DNA of 7,579 bases from an uncultured Oxalobacteraceae bacterium (lineage in GTDB: Bacteria > Pseudomonadota > Gammaproteobacteria > Burkholderiales > Burkholderiaceae): contig CAMLFK010000246.1 of assembly GCA_946479255.1 (NCBI GenBank), positions 1-7,579 of the forward strand. Direction: 5' to 3'. The first letter of the stretch is position 1. Every line of letters starts with the position of its first letter. Below the pieces are notes generated by a model, which did not search any database, had not been told where the DNA came from, and worked only from the letters and a program-made list of their open reading frames with translations. The position numbers and the translations under genes were made by a program. Shown here in pieces: positions 1 to 7,513 of this stretch.

Positions 1-801
1 TTCGCGCCAACGGCGATCAAGGGCGGCGACTACCAGTTCGCGATCGGCACGGCCGGCAGCTGCACGCTGGTGCTGCAGACGGTGGCGTTGGCGCTGTTGT
101 TCGCCGGCCGGCCCTCGACCGTGCGCATCACCGGCGGCACCCATAATCCGATGGCGCCGCCGGCGCAGTTCCTGCAGCGCGCCTGGTGCCCGGTTCTGGC
201 CAAAATGGGTGCTCAGGTAGATATCGAACTGCTGCGTTCCGGCTTTTACCCGGCCGGCGGAGGCGTGGTGCAGGCCACAGTGGCGCCCTGCGCTCAGCTG
301 GGGCAGATCGATCTGGTCGAACGCGGTGCGCGCCTTGGCGGCTATGCCGAGGCATTTGTGGCCGGCATTCCGGCCGGCGTCGGCACGCGCGAACTGGAAT
401 GCATCGGCACCGGCATGGGCTGGAGCGGCGAACAGCTGCGCATGCGCGGCTTGCCGCCGGAGCAGGGGCCGGGCAATGCGGTGCTGATCACGCTTGAACA
501 TGAGCATGTCAGCGAGGTCTTCGCAGCCTTCGGCGAAAAGGCGGTGCGCGCCGAAGCGGTCGCCAAGAGCGTCCTGCAGGAAGCGCGCCGCTATATCGCC
601 TCGCAGGCGGCGGTGGGCGAGCATCTGGCCGACCAGCTGATGCTGCCGATGGCGCTGGCCGGCGGCGGGTGCTTCACCACGGACACGGTGTCGCAGCATT
701 CCATCACCAACGCCGCCGTCATCGGGCGCTTTCTGCCGGTGGCGATCACTTTCGAACAGCAGGGCGGCCGCCATCTGTGCGATATCCGGCCGCGCGCGTA
801 A
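1..801 (+). CDS. rtcA: RNA 3'-terminal phosphate cyclase, 5'-partial
   Basis: RtcA converts RNA 3'-phosphate ends to 2',3'-cyclic phosphates using ATP, through a covalent enzyme-AMP intermediate. It acts in the cytoplasm, usually with the RtcB ligase. The reading frame is open from base 1, so the gene enters from the left; comparison with E. coli RtcA (338 aa, recalled) suggests about 75 N-terminal residues lie outside the window. Visible family hallmarks are a GGDYQFAIGTAGSCTLVLQT block right at the edge, GGTHNPMAPP (codons near 133-162), FYPAGGG near 244-264, and GEHLADQLMLPMALAGGG near 616-669. The Asp of LADQ (codon 631-633) and the His of SQHSITN (697-699) lie 22 residues apart, the same spacing as Asp287 and the nucleotidyl-acceptor His309 of E. 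coli, so the active site looks intact. An internal ATG at 70 is not the real start because conserved sequence continues upstream of it. The stop is TAA at 799-801. The rtcB and rtcR genes, if present, would lie off the left edge. I see no functional link to the downstream defence genes. Confidence 0.95.
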   Translation, partial: FAPTAIKGGDYQFAIGTAGSCTLVLQTVALALLFAGRPSTVRITGGTHNPMAPPAQFLQRAWCPVLAKMGAQVDIELLRSGFYPAGGGVVQATVAPCAQLGQIDLVERGARLGGYAEAFVAGIPAGVGTRELECIGTGMGWSGEQLRMRGLPPEQGPGNAVLITLEHEHVSEVFAAFGEKAVRAEAVAKSVLQEARRYIASQAAVGEHLADQLMLPMALAGGGCFTTDTVSQHSITNAAVIGRFLPVAITFEQQGGRHLCDIRPRA

Positions 802-820
802 GCGCTTGATTGCCTGCAAT

Positions 821-851
821 TTGGGCGTTCTTTCGCCGCGAGTGATAAAGT
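821..851 (+). promoter_or_regulatory. Weak candidate promoter for the jet operon
   Basis: The only spacer ahead of jetA is 802-885. A TTGGGC at 821-826 (three of six matches to the -35 consensus) is followed 17 bases later by GATAAA at 844-849 (four of six matches to -10); an overlapping TAAAGT at 846-851 is an alternative -10. Either would put the transcription start near 855-860, giving a leader of about 25-30 bases before the ATG at 886. Two very short inverted repeats surround the -35: ATTG/CAAT (809-820) and GGCG/CGCC (824-837). Neither is followed by a T run, so no intrinsic terminator for rtcA is evident, and read-through from rtcA into jetA is possible. This is a match by eye only. 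Confidence 0.25.
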
Positions 852-865
852 ATCGCCCCTTGCCC

Positions 866-871
866 AGGTGG
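866..871 (+). promoter_or_regulatory. Shine-Dalgarno-like AGGTGG ahead of jetA
   Basis: AGGTGG differs from the AGGAGG consensus at one base and lies 14 bases before the ATG at 886, a longer gap than usual. It overlaps the competing GTG start at 868, which has no purine-rich sequence of its own upstream. This mildly favours the ATG at 886 as the jetA start. Confidence 0.35.
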
Positions 872-885
872 CGTGCAACACTATT

Positions 886-2322
886 ATGGATTTCCACCAA
901 CTCACCACGCAGCGGCGCAGCCATCCCGGCTGGCGCCTGCTGGCCGCCGACCATGCGCCGATGATTGCGAGCTTCCTGCACGCCAGCTTCATCGCGCCAA
1001 ACGTGCGTTCGATCGGCCGCCAGCAACTCGCCTCCCAGCTGGACGACCATTTGTTCCAGCTTCACGAAACTGCCGGCGAAGTCCTGTTCCCAAAAGCGGC
1101 TACCGCCTATCTGGACGATTGGGCATCCGACGAACGCGCCTGGCTGCGCAAGTACTATCCCCAGGGCGCCGACGAAGCCCATTACGACCTGGCGCCAGCC
1201 ACCGAACAAGCGATCGACTGGCTGAGCAAGCTGGGCCAGCGCGCCTTCATTGGCACCGAGTCGCGCCTGATGACGGTATTCACGCTGTTGCGCGACATTG
1301 CCGAAGGTACCGAGCTCGATCCGCGCGCCCGCGTCGCCGAACTGAAACGCCGCAAGGCCGAGATCGACGTAGAGATCGCCGAGATCGGCGCCGGCCGCTT
1401 CGACCTGATGGATGCGACCCAGGTGCGCGAGCGCTTCCTGCAGATGGCCGCAACCGCGCGCGAGCTGCTCTCCGACTTTCGCGCGGTTGACCAGAACTTC
1501 CGCTCGCTGGACCGTCAGGTGCGCGAACATATCGCCACCTGGGATGGCAGCAAGGGCGAGCTGCTGCAGGCGATTTTCGGCCAGCGCGACCTGATCAGCG
1601 AAACCGACGAGGGCAGGAGCTTTCGCGCGTTCTGGGATCTGCTGATGTCGCCGTCGCGCCAGGATGAACTCTCCCGGCTGCTCGACCTGGTGCTCAAACT
1701 CGGGCCAGTGCGTGAACTGGGTGCGGACGAGCGCCTGCGCCGCATCCACTACGACTGGCTGGAAGCCGGCGAAGTCACGCAGCGCACCGTGGCGCGCCTG
1801 TCGGCCCAACTGCGCCGTTATCTGGACGACCAGGCCTGGCTGGAGAACCGCCGCATCATGCAGCTGATCCGCGATATCGAACAAAAAGCACTGGCCTTGC
1901 GCGGGCAGGTCGATGAACGCGCTTTCATGGAACTCGACGAGCCGGCCCCCGCGTTCGGCCTGACCATGGACCGCACGCTGTACAGCCCGCCGTTCAAGCC
2001 TAGAATCACGCAGCGCATTGTCGACGATGGCGGGATCGAGATCAGCTCGGACGCGCTGTACGAACAAGTCTACGTCGACCAGCTGCGGCTGACCGATAAT
2101 ATCCGGCGCGCCTTGCAGACCCGCCGCCAGGTTTCCCTGGCCACGCTGGTGGCCGAGTACCCGATCGAGCAAGGCCTGGCCGAACTGGCCACTTACCTCA
2201 AGCTGGCCACCCGCGATGTACAGGCGGCGATCGACGACGAACAGACCGAAACCGTCGCCTGGCTTGACGAGCGCGGCCACGCGCGCAAGGCCACGCTGCC
2301 ACTGATTATTTACGCCGCATGA
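886..2322 (+). CDS. jetA: Wadjet kleisin subunit JetA (DUF3375; MksF-like)
   Basis: JetA is the kleisin of the Wadjet anti-plasmid SMC complex; it bridges the two JetC ATPase heads and carries JetB. The 478-aa product has the usual DUF3375 length and pattern. It has an N-terminal helical/winged-helix part with HPGWRLLAADHAPMIASFL (residues 13-31). A conserved FIGTESRLMTVFTLLRDIAEGTE block (121-143) is followed by a charged helix, ELKRRKAEIDVEIAEI (152-167), and a long helical middle (about 175-345). The C-terminal part, ending LPLIIYAA, contains a probable winged helix around VSLATLVAEYPIEQGLAELATYL (416-438), expected to contact a JetC head. The start is placed at ATG 886 because the protein then begins directly with the family's N-terminal helix and an AGGTGG lies upstream. 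An in-frame GTG at 868 would add six residues. The frame is also open back to the rtcA stop. The jetA stop overlaps the jetB start as ATGA, suggesting translational coupling. Family assignment is from recalled motif patterns; the kleisin role is established for the family. Confidence 0.93.
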   Translation: MDFHQLTTQRRSHPGWRLLAADHAPMIASFLHASFIAPNVRSIGRQQLASQLDDHLFQLHETAGEVLFPKAATAYLDDWASDERAWLRKYYPQGADEAHYDLAPATEQAIDWLSKLGQRAFIGTESRLMTVFTLLRDIAEGTELDPRARVAELKRRKAEIDVEIAEIGAGRFDLMDATQVRERFLQMAATARELLSDFRAVDQNFRSLDRQVREHIATWDGSKGELLQAIFGQRDLISETDEGRSFRAFWDLLMSPSRQDELSRLLDLVLKLGPVRELGADERLRRIHYDWLEAGEVTQRTVARLSAQLRRYLDDQAWLENRRIMQLIRDIEQKALALRGQVDERAFMELDEPAPAFGLTMDRTLYSPPFKPRITQRIVDDGGIEISSDALYEQVYVDQLRLTDNIRRALQTRRQVSLATLVAEYPIEQGLAELATYLKLATRDVQAAIDDEQTETVAWLDERGHARKATLPLIIYAA

Positions 2323-2921
2323 CGACCGAACCGACCATTACCGAGCAAGACCACCTGGGGACGCTGCTGGTCAGCCTGTTCCAGGGCGTGCTGTACCGCG
2401 ACGCCGAAACCGCCTTATGGCAAGCTCTGATGGAACTGCAGGCGCGCGTGCGCGACTACTGCGCCACCATCGGGCTGGAATTGATTCTCGACGAGGCCGA
2501 GGGCTATGCCTATCTGCGCCAGCGCAGCGCCGCGCCGGGCGAGCCGGAGCTGCCGCGCCTGGTGCAGCGGCGCCAGCTCAGCTATCCGGTCAGCCTGATC
2601 CTGGCCCTGCTGCGCAAGAAGCTGGCGGAGTTCGACGCCACCGGGGGGGACACCCGGCTGGTGATCGACCGTGAACAGATCACTGAACAGGTGCGCCTGT
2701 TCCTCCCGCAGACCGGCAACGAGGCGCGCCTGCTCGACCGCATGGATACCCATCTGAACAAGGTCGTCGAGCTGGGCTTTCTGTCGCGCTTGCGCGGGCA
2801 GGAGGACCAGTTCGAAGTACGCCGCATCCTCAAGGCCTTCGTCGACGCCCAGTGGCTCGCCGAATTCGAGCAGCGGCTGGCGCAATATGCCGTGCACGCA
2901 GAGGCGGAGGACAAGCCATGA
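2319..2921 (+). CDS. jetB: Wadjet KITE subunit JetB (DUF4194; MksE-like)
   Basis: JetB is the small KITE (tandem winged-helix) subunit that dimerises, binds the JetA kleisin and helps the SMC core hold DNA. The 200-aa product matches DUF4194: an N-terminal LVSLFQGVLYRDAETALWQALMELQARVRDY stretch (about residues 17-48, here joined from adjoining pieces), then GLELILDEAEGYAYLR (52-67), then a QLSYPVSLILALLRKKLAEFD helix region (about 86-106). The second half carries ITEQVRLFLP and a C-terminal winged-helix-like section ending in an acidic tail. The ATG overlaps the jetA TGA by four bases and has no evident Shine-Dalgarno sequence, so translation probably depends on ribosomes finishing jetA. The stop in turn overlaps the jetC start. 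No frameshift or missing part is seen. Confidence 0.92.
   Translation: MTTEPTITEQDHLGTLLVSLFQGVLYRDAETALWQALMELQARVRDYCATIGLELILDEAEGYAYLRQRSAAPGEPELPRLVQRRQLSYPVSLILALLRKKLAEFDATGGDTRLVIDREQITEQVRLFLPQTGNEARLLDRMDTHLNKVVELGFLSRLRGQEDQFEVRRILKAFVDAQWLAEFEQRLAQYAVHAEAEDKP
2906..2910 (+). promoter_or_regulatory. Strong ribosome binding site GGAGG for jetC
   Basis: GGAGG ends seven bases before the ATG at 2918, and a second GAGG lies just upstream at 2901-2904. This decides the jetC start: the longer open frame back to 2852 would overlap jetB by 70 bases and adds residues unlike the family N-terminus. It is the only strong Shine-Dalgarno sequence in the operon. Confidence 0.75.
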
Positions 2922-5900
2922 CCCAGCTTCCCGATCTCGACCTGGCCGCGCCGCTGCTCGAAGTGGCGCCGGCCGCCGAGCGTGCGGGCTTTCGCCTGCA
3001 TCATTTCGAAGTGCTCAACTGGGGCACCTTCGACCAGCGCGTCTGGCGCCTGCACCCAGGTGGCGACAACATGCTGCTGACCGGCGACATCGGGTCCGGA
3101 AAATCCACCCTGGTCGACGCTCTGACCACGCTGCTGGTGCCGGCCCAGAAAATTTCGTACAACAAGGCGGCCGGTGCCGATGCGCGCGAGCGCACGCTGC
3201 GCACCTACGTGCTGGGCAATTACAAGTCCGAACGCGGCGACAGCGGCATGGCAGCGCGCTCGGTGGCACTGCGCGACCACCACAGCTATTCCGTCATCCT
3301 CGGCGTGTTCCATAATGAAGGCTTTGGCCAGACCATCACGCTGGCGCAGGTGTTCTGGTTCAAGGACCCGCGCAGCCAGCCTGAACGCTTTTACCTCGTG
3401 GCCGACACCAAGCTGACGGTTGCCGAGCACTTCGCCGGCTTCGGCAGTGACATCGCACAGTTGCGCAAGCGCCTGCGGGCCTACGATGCGGTTACCCTGC
3501 ACGACAGCTTTCCGCCTTACGGCGCGGATTTCCGGCGCCGCTTCGGCATCGCCAGCGAACAGGCCATGGAGCTGTTCCACCAGACCGTCTCGATGAAATC
3601 GGTGGGCAACCTGACCGACTTCGTGCGTGAGCATATGCTCGAAGCATTCCCGGTCGAAGCCCGCATCGCGGCCCTGATCGACCACTTCGACGATCTGAAT
3701 CGCGCCCATGAGGCGGTACTCAAGGCCAAGCGCCAGATCGAACAGCTCACGCCCCTGGTGGCCGACTGCGCCCGTCATGGCGGTTTGTGCGAACAGGCGG
3801 ACCAGTTGCGCGGCTGCCGCGACGCGCTGCGGCCTTGGTTCGCCATGCTCAAGGGGCAGCTGCTGGAGCGGCGCATCGAGGTATTGCAGGCCGAACTCGA
3901 CAAAACCGTTCACCGCCTGGCGCGTTTGCAGGAAGAACGTATCGGCCAGATGCAGCGGCGCGACGAAATCACCCAGGCCATTGCCGCGAACGGCGGCAAC
4001 CGCATCGAACAGATCAAGTCCGACATCGTGCGCCTGCAGATTCAGAAAGACGAGCGCGCGCGCCGCTCTGCGCAGTACGATGAGCTGGCGCGCGCACTCG
4101 TCCTGCCCGGTGCGCACGACGCCGGCGCGTTCGACGCCAACCGGCGCGCCATCGATGCCGGCAAAGACGCTTGCGCGGCCCAGCGCGACGACTTCCAGAA
4201 CCGCTTGACCGAAGCCGGCGTCAGCGTACGCGAGCTGGGCCGGCAGTACAGCGTGATCACCGCCGAACTGGAATCGCTGCGCAAGCGCCGTTCCAATATC
4301 CCGGCCGCCATGCTGGAACTGCGCGACACCTTGTGCGCGGCGCTGCGCATTGCGCCCGACAATCTGCCATTCATCGGCGAGCTCATACAGGTGCGCGAAG
4401 ACGAACGGGCATGGGAGGGCGCGGCCGAGCGGCTGCTGCACAATTTCGGCCTGTCGCTGCTGGTACCGGACGCCTATTACGGCGAAGTCGCCGGTTGGGT
4501 CGACGGCACCAATCTGGGCAGCCGGCTGGTGTACTACCGCGTGCGCGCCAACGCCGCGCGCGAACAGCGTCCGCTGGCCGCCAATGCGCTCGCGCGCAAG
4601 CTGGCCATCAAGCCGGAGTCGCAGTTTTACGCATGGATCGACGCCGAACTGGCGCGCCGCTTCGACCACGCCTGCTGCGATACGCTCGACCAGTTCCGGC
4701 GCGAACAGCGCGCCGTGACCCGTAACGGCCAGGTCAAGGCGGGCGGCGAGCGCCACGAGAAGGACGACCGGCACCGCATCGACGACCGCTCGCGCTTCGT
4801 GCTGGGCTGGTCGAACGAGGGCAAGATCGCCGCCCTGGCCAAGCAGGAGCGCGACCTGACCACGCGGGTACAGGCGCACACCGCCCACATCCAGGTGCTC
4901 AAGGGCGAAGTCAACGGCCAGAATGCGTTGCTGGGAATCTGGCAGCAGCTGGCGATGTTCGGCGACTTCAATGAGCTGGACTGGACACCGCAGGTGGCGG
5001 CCATCGACGCTCTGGAACGCGAACAGGCGCAGCTGTCCGCATCGTCGGATGTGCTGCGTACCTTGCAGCAGCAGTTCGACGAACTGCGCAGCGCGCAGGC
5101 GGCCACTCAGGATGACCTCGATGCCACCACCCGGGCGCAGGAACGGCTCGCCGAAAAGCGCGAGCAGGCCCAGTTCGCACATGCCGAATGCGAAATGCTG
5201 CTGGCGGCCACGCCGGACGCCGCGCAGGCGCGATTTTTTCCCTTGCTTGAGTCGCTGCGCATGCAGGCCTTCGGCGAACACAAGCTAACGGTCGAGTCTT
5301 GCGACAATCGCGAAAAGGACATGCGCGACCTGCTGCAAGCGAACATCGACGCGGAAGATAAAAAGATCGCGCGCCTGCGCGACGCCATCATCGGCGCCAT
5401 GCGTGACTACACGCGCGCCTGGCCGCTGGATGCGCGCGAAGTCGACGTCAGCATCGAGGCGGCTGACGAATACCGCAAGATGCTGCTGGCCCTCGAAGCG
5501 GACGACTTGCCGCGATTTGCCGACCGCTTCAAGGAGCTGCTCAACGAGAACACCATCCGCGAGATCGCCGGTTTCCAATCACAGCTCAAGCGCGAACGCG
5601 AGACCATCCGCGAACGGATCGGCATCATCAATGGTTCGCTGCACCAGATCGATTACAACCCCAACCGATACATTGCGCTGGAAGCCGAGACCAATCTGGA
5701 TGCCGATTTGCGCGACTTCCAGCAAGACCTGCGCACTTGCACCGAGGGCGCGCTGACCGGGTCGGCCGACGAAGAGTATTCGGAGGCGAAGTTCCTGCAG
5801 GTCAAACGCATCATCGAACGCTTCCGCGGGCGCGAAGGCAGTGCCGAGATGGACCGCCGCTGGACACGCAAGGTAAGCGACGTGCGCAACTGGTTTGTAT

Positions 5901-6310
5901 TCTCGGCTTCCGAGCGCTGGCGCGAAGATGACCGCGAACACGAGCACTACACCGACGCGGGCGGCAAGTCGGGCGGGCAGAAGGAGAAACTGGCCTACAC
6001 CGTGCTGGCTGCCAGCCTGGCTTACCAGTTCGGGCTGGAGTGGGGGGTAATTCGTTCGCGCTCGTTCCGTTTCGTGGTGATCGATGAAGCGTTCGGGCGC
6101 GGCTCGGACGAGTCTGCGCGCTACGGCCTGGAACTGTTCAAGCGCATGAACCTGCAACTGCTGATCGTCACTCCGCTGCAGAAAATCCACATCATCGAAC
6201 CTTACGTTGCGGGGCTGGGTTTCGTGCACAGCGACGAAGGACGCCAGTCGATGCTGCGCTACCTCTCCATCGACCAATACCGCGCCGAACGGGACGAGCG
6301 CGGCGCATGA
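2918..6310 (+). CDS. jetC: Wadjet SMC-like ATPase JetC (MksB/MukB-like)
   Basis: JetC is the motor of the Wadjet complex, an SMC-type ATPase that dimerises at a hinge and extrudes DNA loops by ATP hydrolysis. The 1130-aa product has the full SMC layout. The N-terminal head has FRLHHFEVLNWGTFD (residues 25-39) and a Walker A GDIGSGKST (56-64, Lys62), with a probable Q-loop in FHNEGFGQTITLAQVFWF near 130-147. A first coiled-coil arm covers about 264-395 and 425-462. A hinge-like globular part (about 470-545) includes LPFIGEL, a RAWEGAAERLLHNFGLSLLVPD stretch and RLVYYRV. A returning arm covers about 640-763 and further helices to about 1000. The C-terminal head has the signature GGKSGGQ (1015-1021), Walker B FVVIDE (Asp1056, Glu1057) and a D-loop GRGSDES. 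GGKSGGQ in place of the classical LSGGQ is normal in this branch. Start chosen at 2918 from the GGAGG ribosome site and the ATGA overlap with jetB. The stop overlaps jetD in the same way. All ATPase residues appear intact. Confidence 0.95.
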   Translation: MTQLPDLDLAAPLLEVAPAAERAGFRLHHFEVLNWGTFDQRVWRLHPGGDNMLLTGDIGSGKSTLVDALTTLLVPAQKISYNKAAGADARERTLRTYVLGNYKSERGDSGMAARSVALRDHHSYSVILGVFHNEGFGQTITLAQVFWFKDPRSQPERFYLVADTKLTVAEHFAGFGSDIAQLRKRLRAYDAVTLHDSFPPYGADFRRRFGIASEQAMELFHQTVSMKSVGNLTDFVREHMLEAFPVEARIAALIDHFDDLNRAHEAVLKAKRQIEQLTPLVADCARHGGLCEQADQLRGCRDALRPWFAMLKGQLLERRIEVLQAELDKTVHRLARLQEERIGQMQRRDEITQAIAANGGNRIEQIKSDIVRLQIQKDERARRSAQYDELARALVLPGAHDAGAFDANRRAIDAGKDACAAQRDDFQNRLTEAGVSVRELGRQYSVITAELESLRKRRSNIPAAMLELRDTLCAALRIAPDNLPFIGELIQVREDERAWEGAAERLLHNFGLSLLVPDAYYGEVAGWVDGTNLGSRLVYYRVRANAAREQRPLAANALARKLAIKPESQFYAWIDAELARRFDHACCDTLDQFRREQRAVTRNGQVKAGGERHEKDDRHRIDDRSRFVLGWSNEGKIAALAKQERDLTTRVQAHTAHIQVLKGEVNGQNALLGIWQQLAMFGDFNELDWTPQVAAIDALEREQAQLSASSDVLRTLQQQFDELRSAQAATQDDLDATTRAQERLAEKREQAQFAHAECEMLLAATPDAAQARFFPLLESLRMQAFGEHKLTVESCDNREKDMRDLLQANIDAEDKKIARLRDAIIGAMRDYTRAWPLDAREVDVSIEAADEYRKMLLALEADDLPRFADRFKELLNENTIREIAGFQSQLKRERETIRERIGIINGSLHQIDYNPNRYIALEAETNLDADLRDFQQDLRTCTEGALTGSADEEYSEAKFLQVKRIIERFRGREGSAEMDRRWTRKVSDVRNWFVFSASERWREDDREHEHYTDAGGKSGGQKEKLAYTVLAASLAYQFGLEWGVIRSRSFRFVVIDEAFGRGSDESARYGLELFKRMNLQLLIVTPLQKIHIIEPYVAGLGFVHSDEGRQSMLRYLSIDQYRAERDERGA

Positions 6311-7506
6311 AGCCGGCCGCCGCCTGGACCTCGCCGGCGGATATCCGCGCGCGCTTGCGGCAGATGTGGGATGACGGGCGGCTGCTGTCGGCCCGGGCCA
6401 GCGGCGCCGCGGCGTTCCCGCTGCCGCTGCCGCTGCGCCGGCCCAGCGTGGCGCAGCTGGGCGAGCGCTTCGACGAGGTGCGCGCCTGGATCCGCGCGCT
6501 GGAAGAAGGCAGCCGGGCGCGCCTGGGGCATGGCTATGACATCGTCTGGCGCGAGATCAATCACCGCCAGCTGGGCCGCAACCGGGTGCCGGACGAAATC
6601 GTCGTGCCAGGTTTCGACGATGCGGTCAGGCTACTCGGCTGCGAGGCGGCGGTGCGGCGCTTCGACCGCTTGGCCGCACTGAGCGTGGCTGCTTTTCCGG
6701 CGCTGGCCGGCTGGATCGCGCGCCGCCCACTCGACATGCTCGAGCGGGCCGCCGAATGGGAGCGCGTGCTTGCGTGCCTGCGATGGTTCGCCGCTCACCC
6801 GCGGGCAGGCTTGTATCTGCGCCAGCTCGACATCCCTGGCGTCGACAGCAAGTTCATCGAAACGCGCAAGGCCCTGCTGGCCGAACTGCTGGACTGCGTG
6901 CTGCCGCTGGAGGCAATTGAGCCGGGGGCGATCGGCGCACGCCAGTTTGAACTGCGCTACGGCCTTCGCGCCAGGCCGGCCACGATCCGCTTTCGCTTGC
7001 TCGATCCGGATTACGCATTGAACGGCTTGACGGACCTGAGCGTGCCGGTGCAGCAGTTCGCCGCGCTGCGCAGCGGCGTCGAGCGTGTATACATCACGGA
7101 GAATGAAGTCAACTTCATTGCATTTCCCGATACCCCGCGCGCCATGGTGATTTTCGGCGGTGGCTACGCCATCGACCGGCTGGCCGATGTGCCCTGGCTC
7201 GGCGAGCGCCAGGTGGTGTACTGGGGGGATATCGATACCCATGGCTTCGCGATCCTGGATCGCTTGCGCGCAAGCCTGCCGCAAGTGCGCTCGATGCTGA
7301 TGGATGCGCCAACCTTGCATGCCCACCGTGAGCTATGGGGGCAGGAAGAGCTGGGCAAGCGCTATCTGGGCGAGCTGCAGCGCCTCTCGACGCAGGAGCA
7401 GGAGTTGTTCGACGCGCTGCGCAGCGATGCGCTGGGTATCCGGGTACGGCTGGAGCAGGAGCGCATCGCTTATGGCTGGGTGGAAACGGCCGCGTCAAGC
7501 ATATAG
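6307..7506 (+). CDS. jetD: Wadjet TOPRIM nuclease JetD (DUF3322-DUF2220; MksG-like)
   Basis: JetD is the effector of Wadjet: a TOPRIM-fold, topoisomerase VI-A-like nuclease that docks on the SMC complex and cuts small circular DNA. The 399-aa product has an N-terminal DUF3322 domain (about residues 1-190) starting WTSPADIRARLRQMWDDGRLL, with PLPLPLRRPS and RAWIRALEE in its expected places, and RQLDIPGVDSKFIETRKALL at about 173-192. The C-terminal DUF2220/TOPRIM domain (about 200-390) shows the metal-binding glutamate motif ITENEVNF (Glu265 and Glu267) and YWGDIDTHGF, whose Asp308-x-Asp310 is the TOPRIM DxD pair, with His312-Gly313 following. These residues are all present, so the nuclease should be active. 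The ATG overlaps the jetC stop by four bases, with only a weak GGACGAG purine stretch upstream, so it is probably made by coupling at low level. The presence of both DUF3322 and DUF2220, in A-B-C-D order, points to type I Wadjet. The stop codon TAG sits inside an inverted repeat. Confidence 0.94.
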   Translation: MKPAAAWTSPADIRARLRQMWDDGRLLSARASGAAAFPLPLPLRRPSVAQLGERFDEVRAWIRALEEGSRARLGHGYDIVWREINHRQLGRNRVPDEIVVPGFDDAVRLLGCEAAVRRFDRLAALSVAAFPALAGWIARRPLDMLERAAEWERVLACLRWFAAHPRAGLYLRQLDIPGVDSKFIETRKALLAELLDCVLPLEAIEPGAIGARQFELRYGLRARPATIRFRLLDPDYALNGLTDLSVPVQQFAALRSGVERVYITENEVNFIAFPDTPRAMVIFGGGYAIDRLADVPWLGERQVVYWGDIDTHGFAILDRLRASLPQVRSMLMDAPTLHAHRELWGQEELGKRYLGELQRLSTQEQELFDALRSDALGIRVRLEQERIAYGWVETAASSI

Positions 7507-7513
7507 CTTGCGC
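7492..7513. repeat. Inverted repeat spanning the jetD stop codon
   Basis: GCG-T-CAAGC-ATATA-GCTTG-CGC can fold as an eight-pair stem with one bulged T (7495) and an ATATA loop. The stop TAG at 7504-7506 straddles the loop and the 3' arm. The bases after the stem are not T-rich, so it is not a standard intrinsic terminator; it could slow or process the jet mRNA 3' end. Its 3' arm overlaps the -35 hexamer of the following promoter. Confidence 0.4.

Noticed and set aside
794..820. Possible intrinsic terminator after rtcA (GCGC-GTAA-GCGC and ATTG/CAAT stems)
   Set aside because: The stems are only four pairs long and no T run follows either one.
799..886. Possible RtcA-JetA fusion by stop read-through, since both are in the same frame with no further stop between
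   Set aside because: The rtcA stop is an ordinary TAA after a normal RtcA C-terminus, and there is no sign of a recoding signal. The open spacer is short enough to be chance in GC-rich DNA.
2852..2917. A 22-residue N-terminal extension of JetC from an upstream ATG
   Set aside because: It would overlap jetB by 70 bases, has an arginine/alanine-rich sequence unlike the family, and ignores the GGAGG placed seven bases before ATG 2918.
2582..5281. A very long open frame (899 codons) on the minus strand opposite jetB and jetC
   Set aside because: The sense strand encodes recognisable JetB and JetC. The antisense product has no recognisable motif and is low in complexity; long antisense frames are expected in GC-rich genes with strong third-position bias.
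5579..6277. Minus-strand open frame of 232 codons opposite the jetC 3' end
   Set aside because: It lies opposite the conserved JetC signature and Walker B region and shows no family of its own, so it is a codon-bias shadow. The same applies to the 231-codon minus-strand frame at 6631-7326 opposite jetD.
6418..6440. Short CTGCCG tandem repeat in jetD encoding a Pro-Leu tract
   Set aside because: The PLPLPLRRPS segment fits the usual DUF3322 pattern, and only two to three repeat units are present, so there is no evidence of a functional repeat or phase-variable tract.
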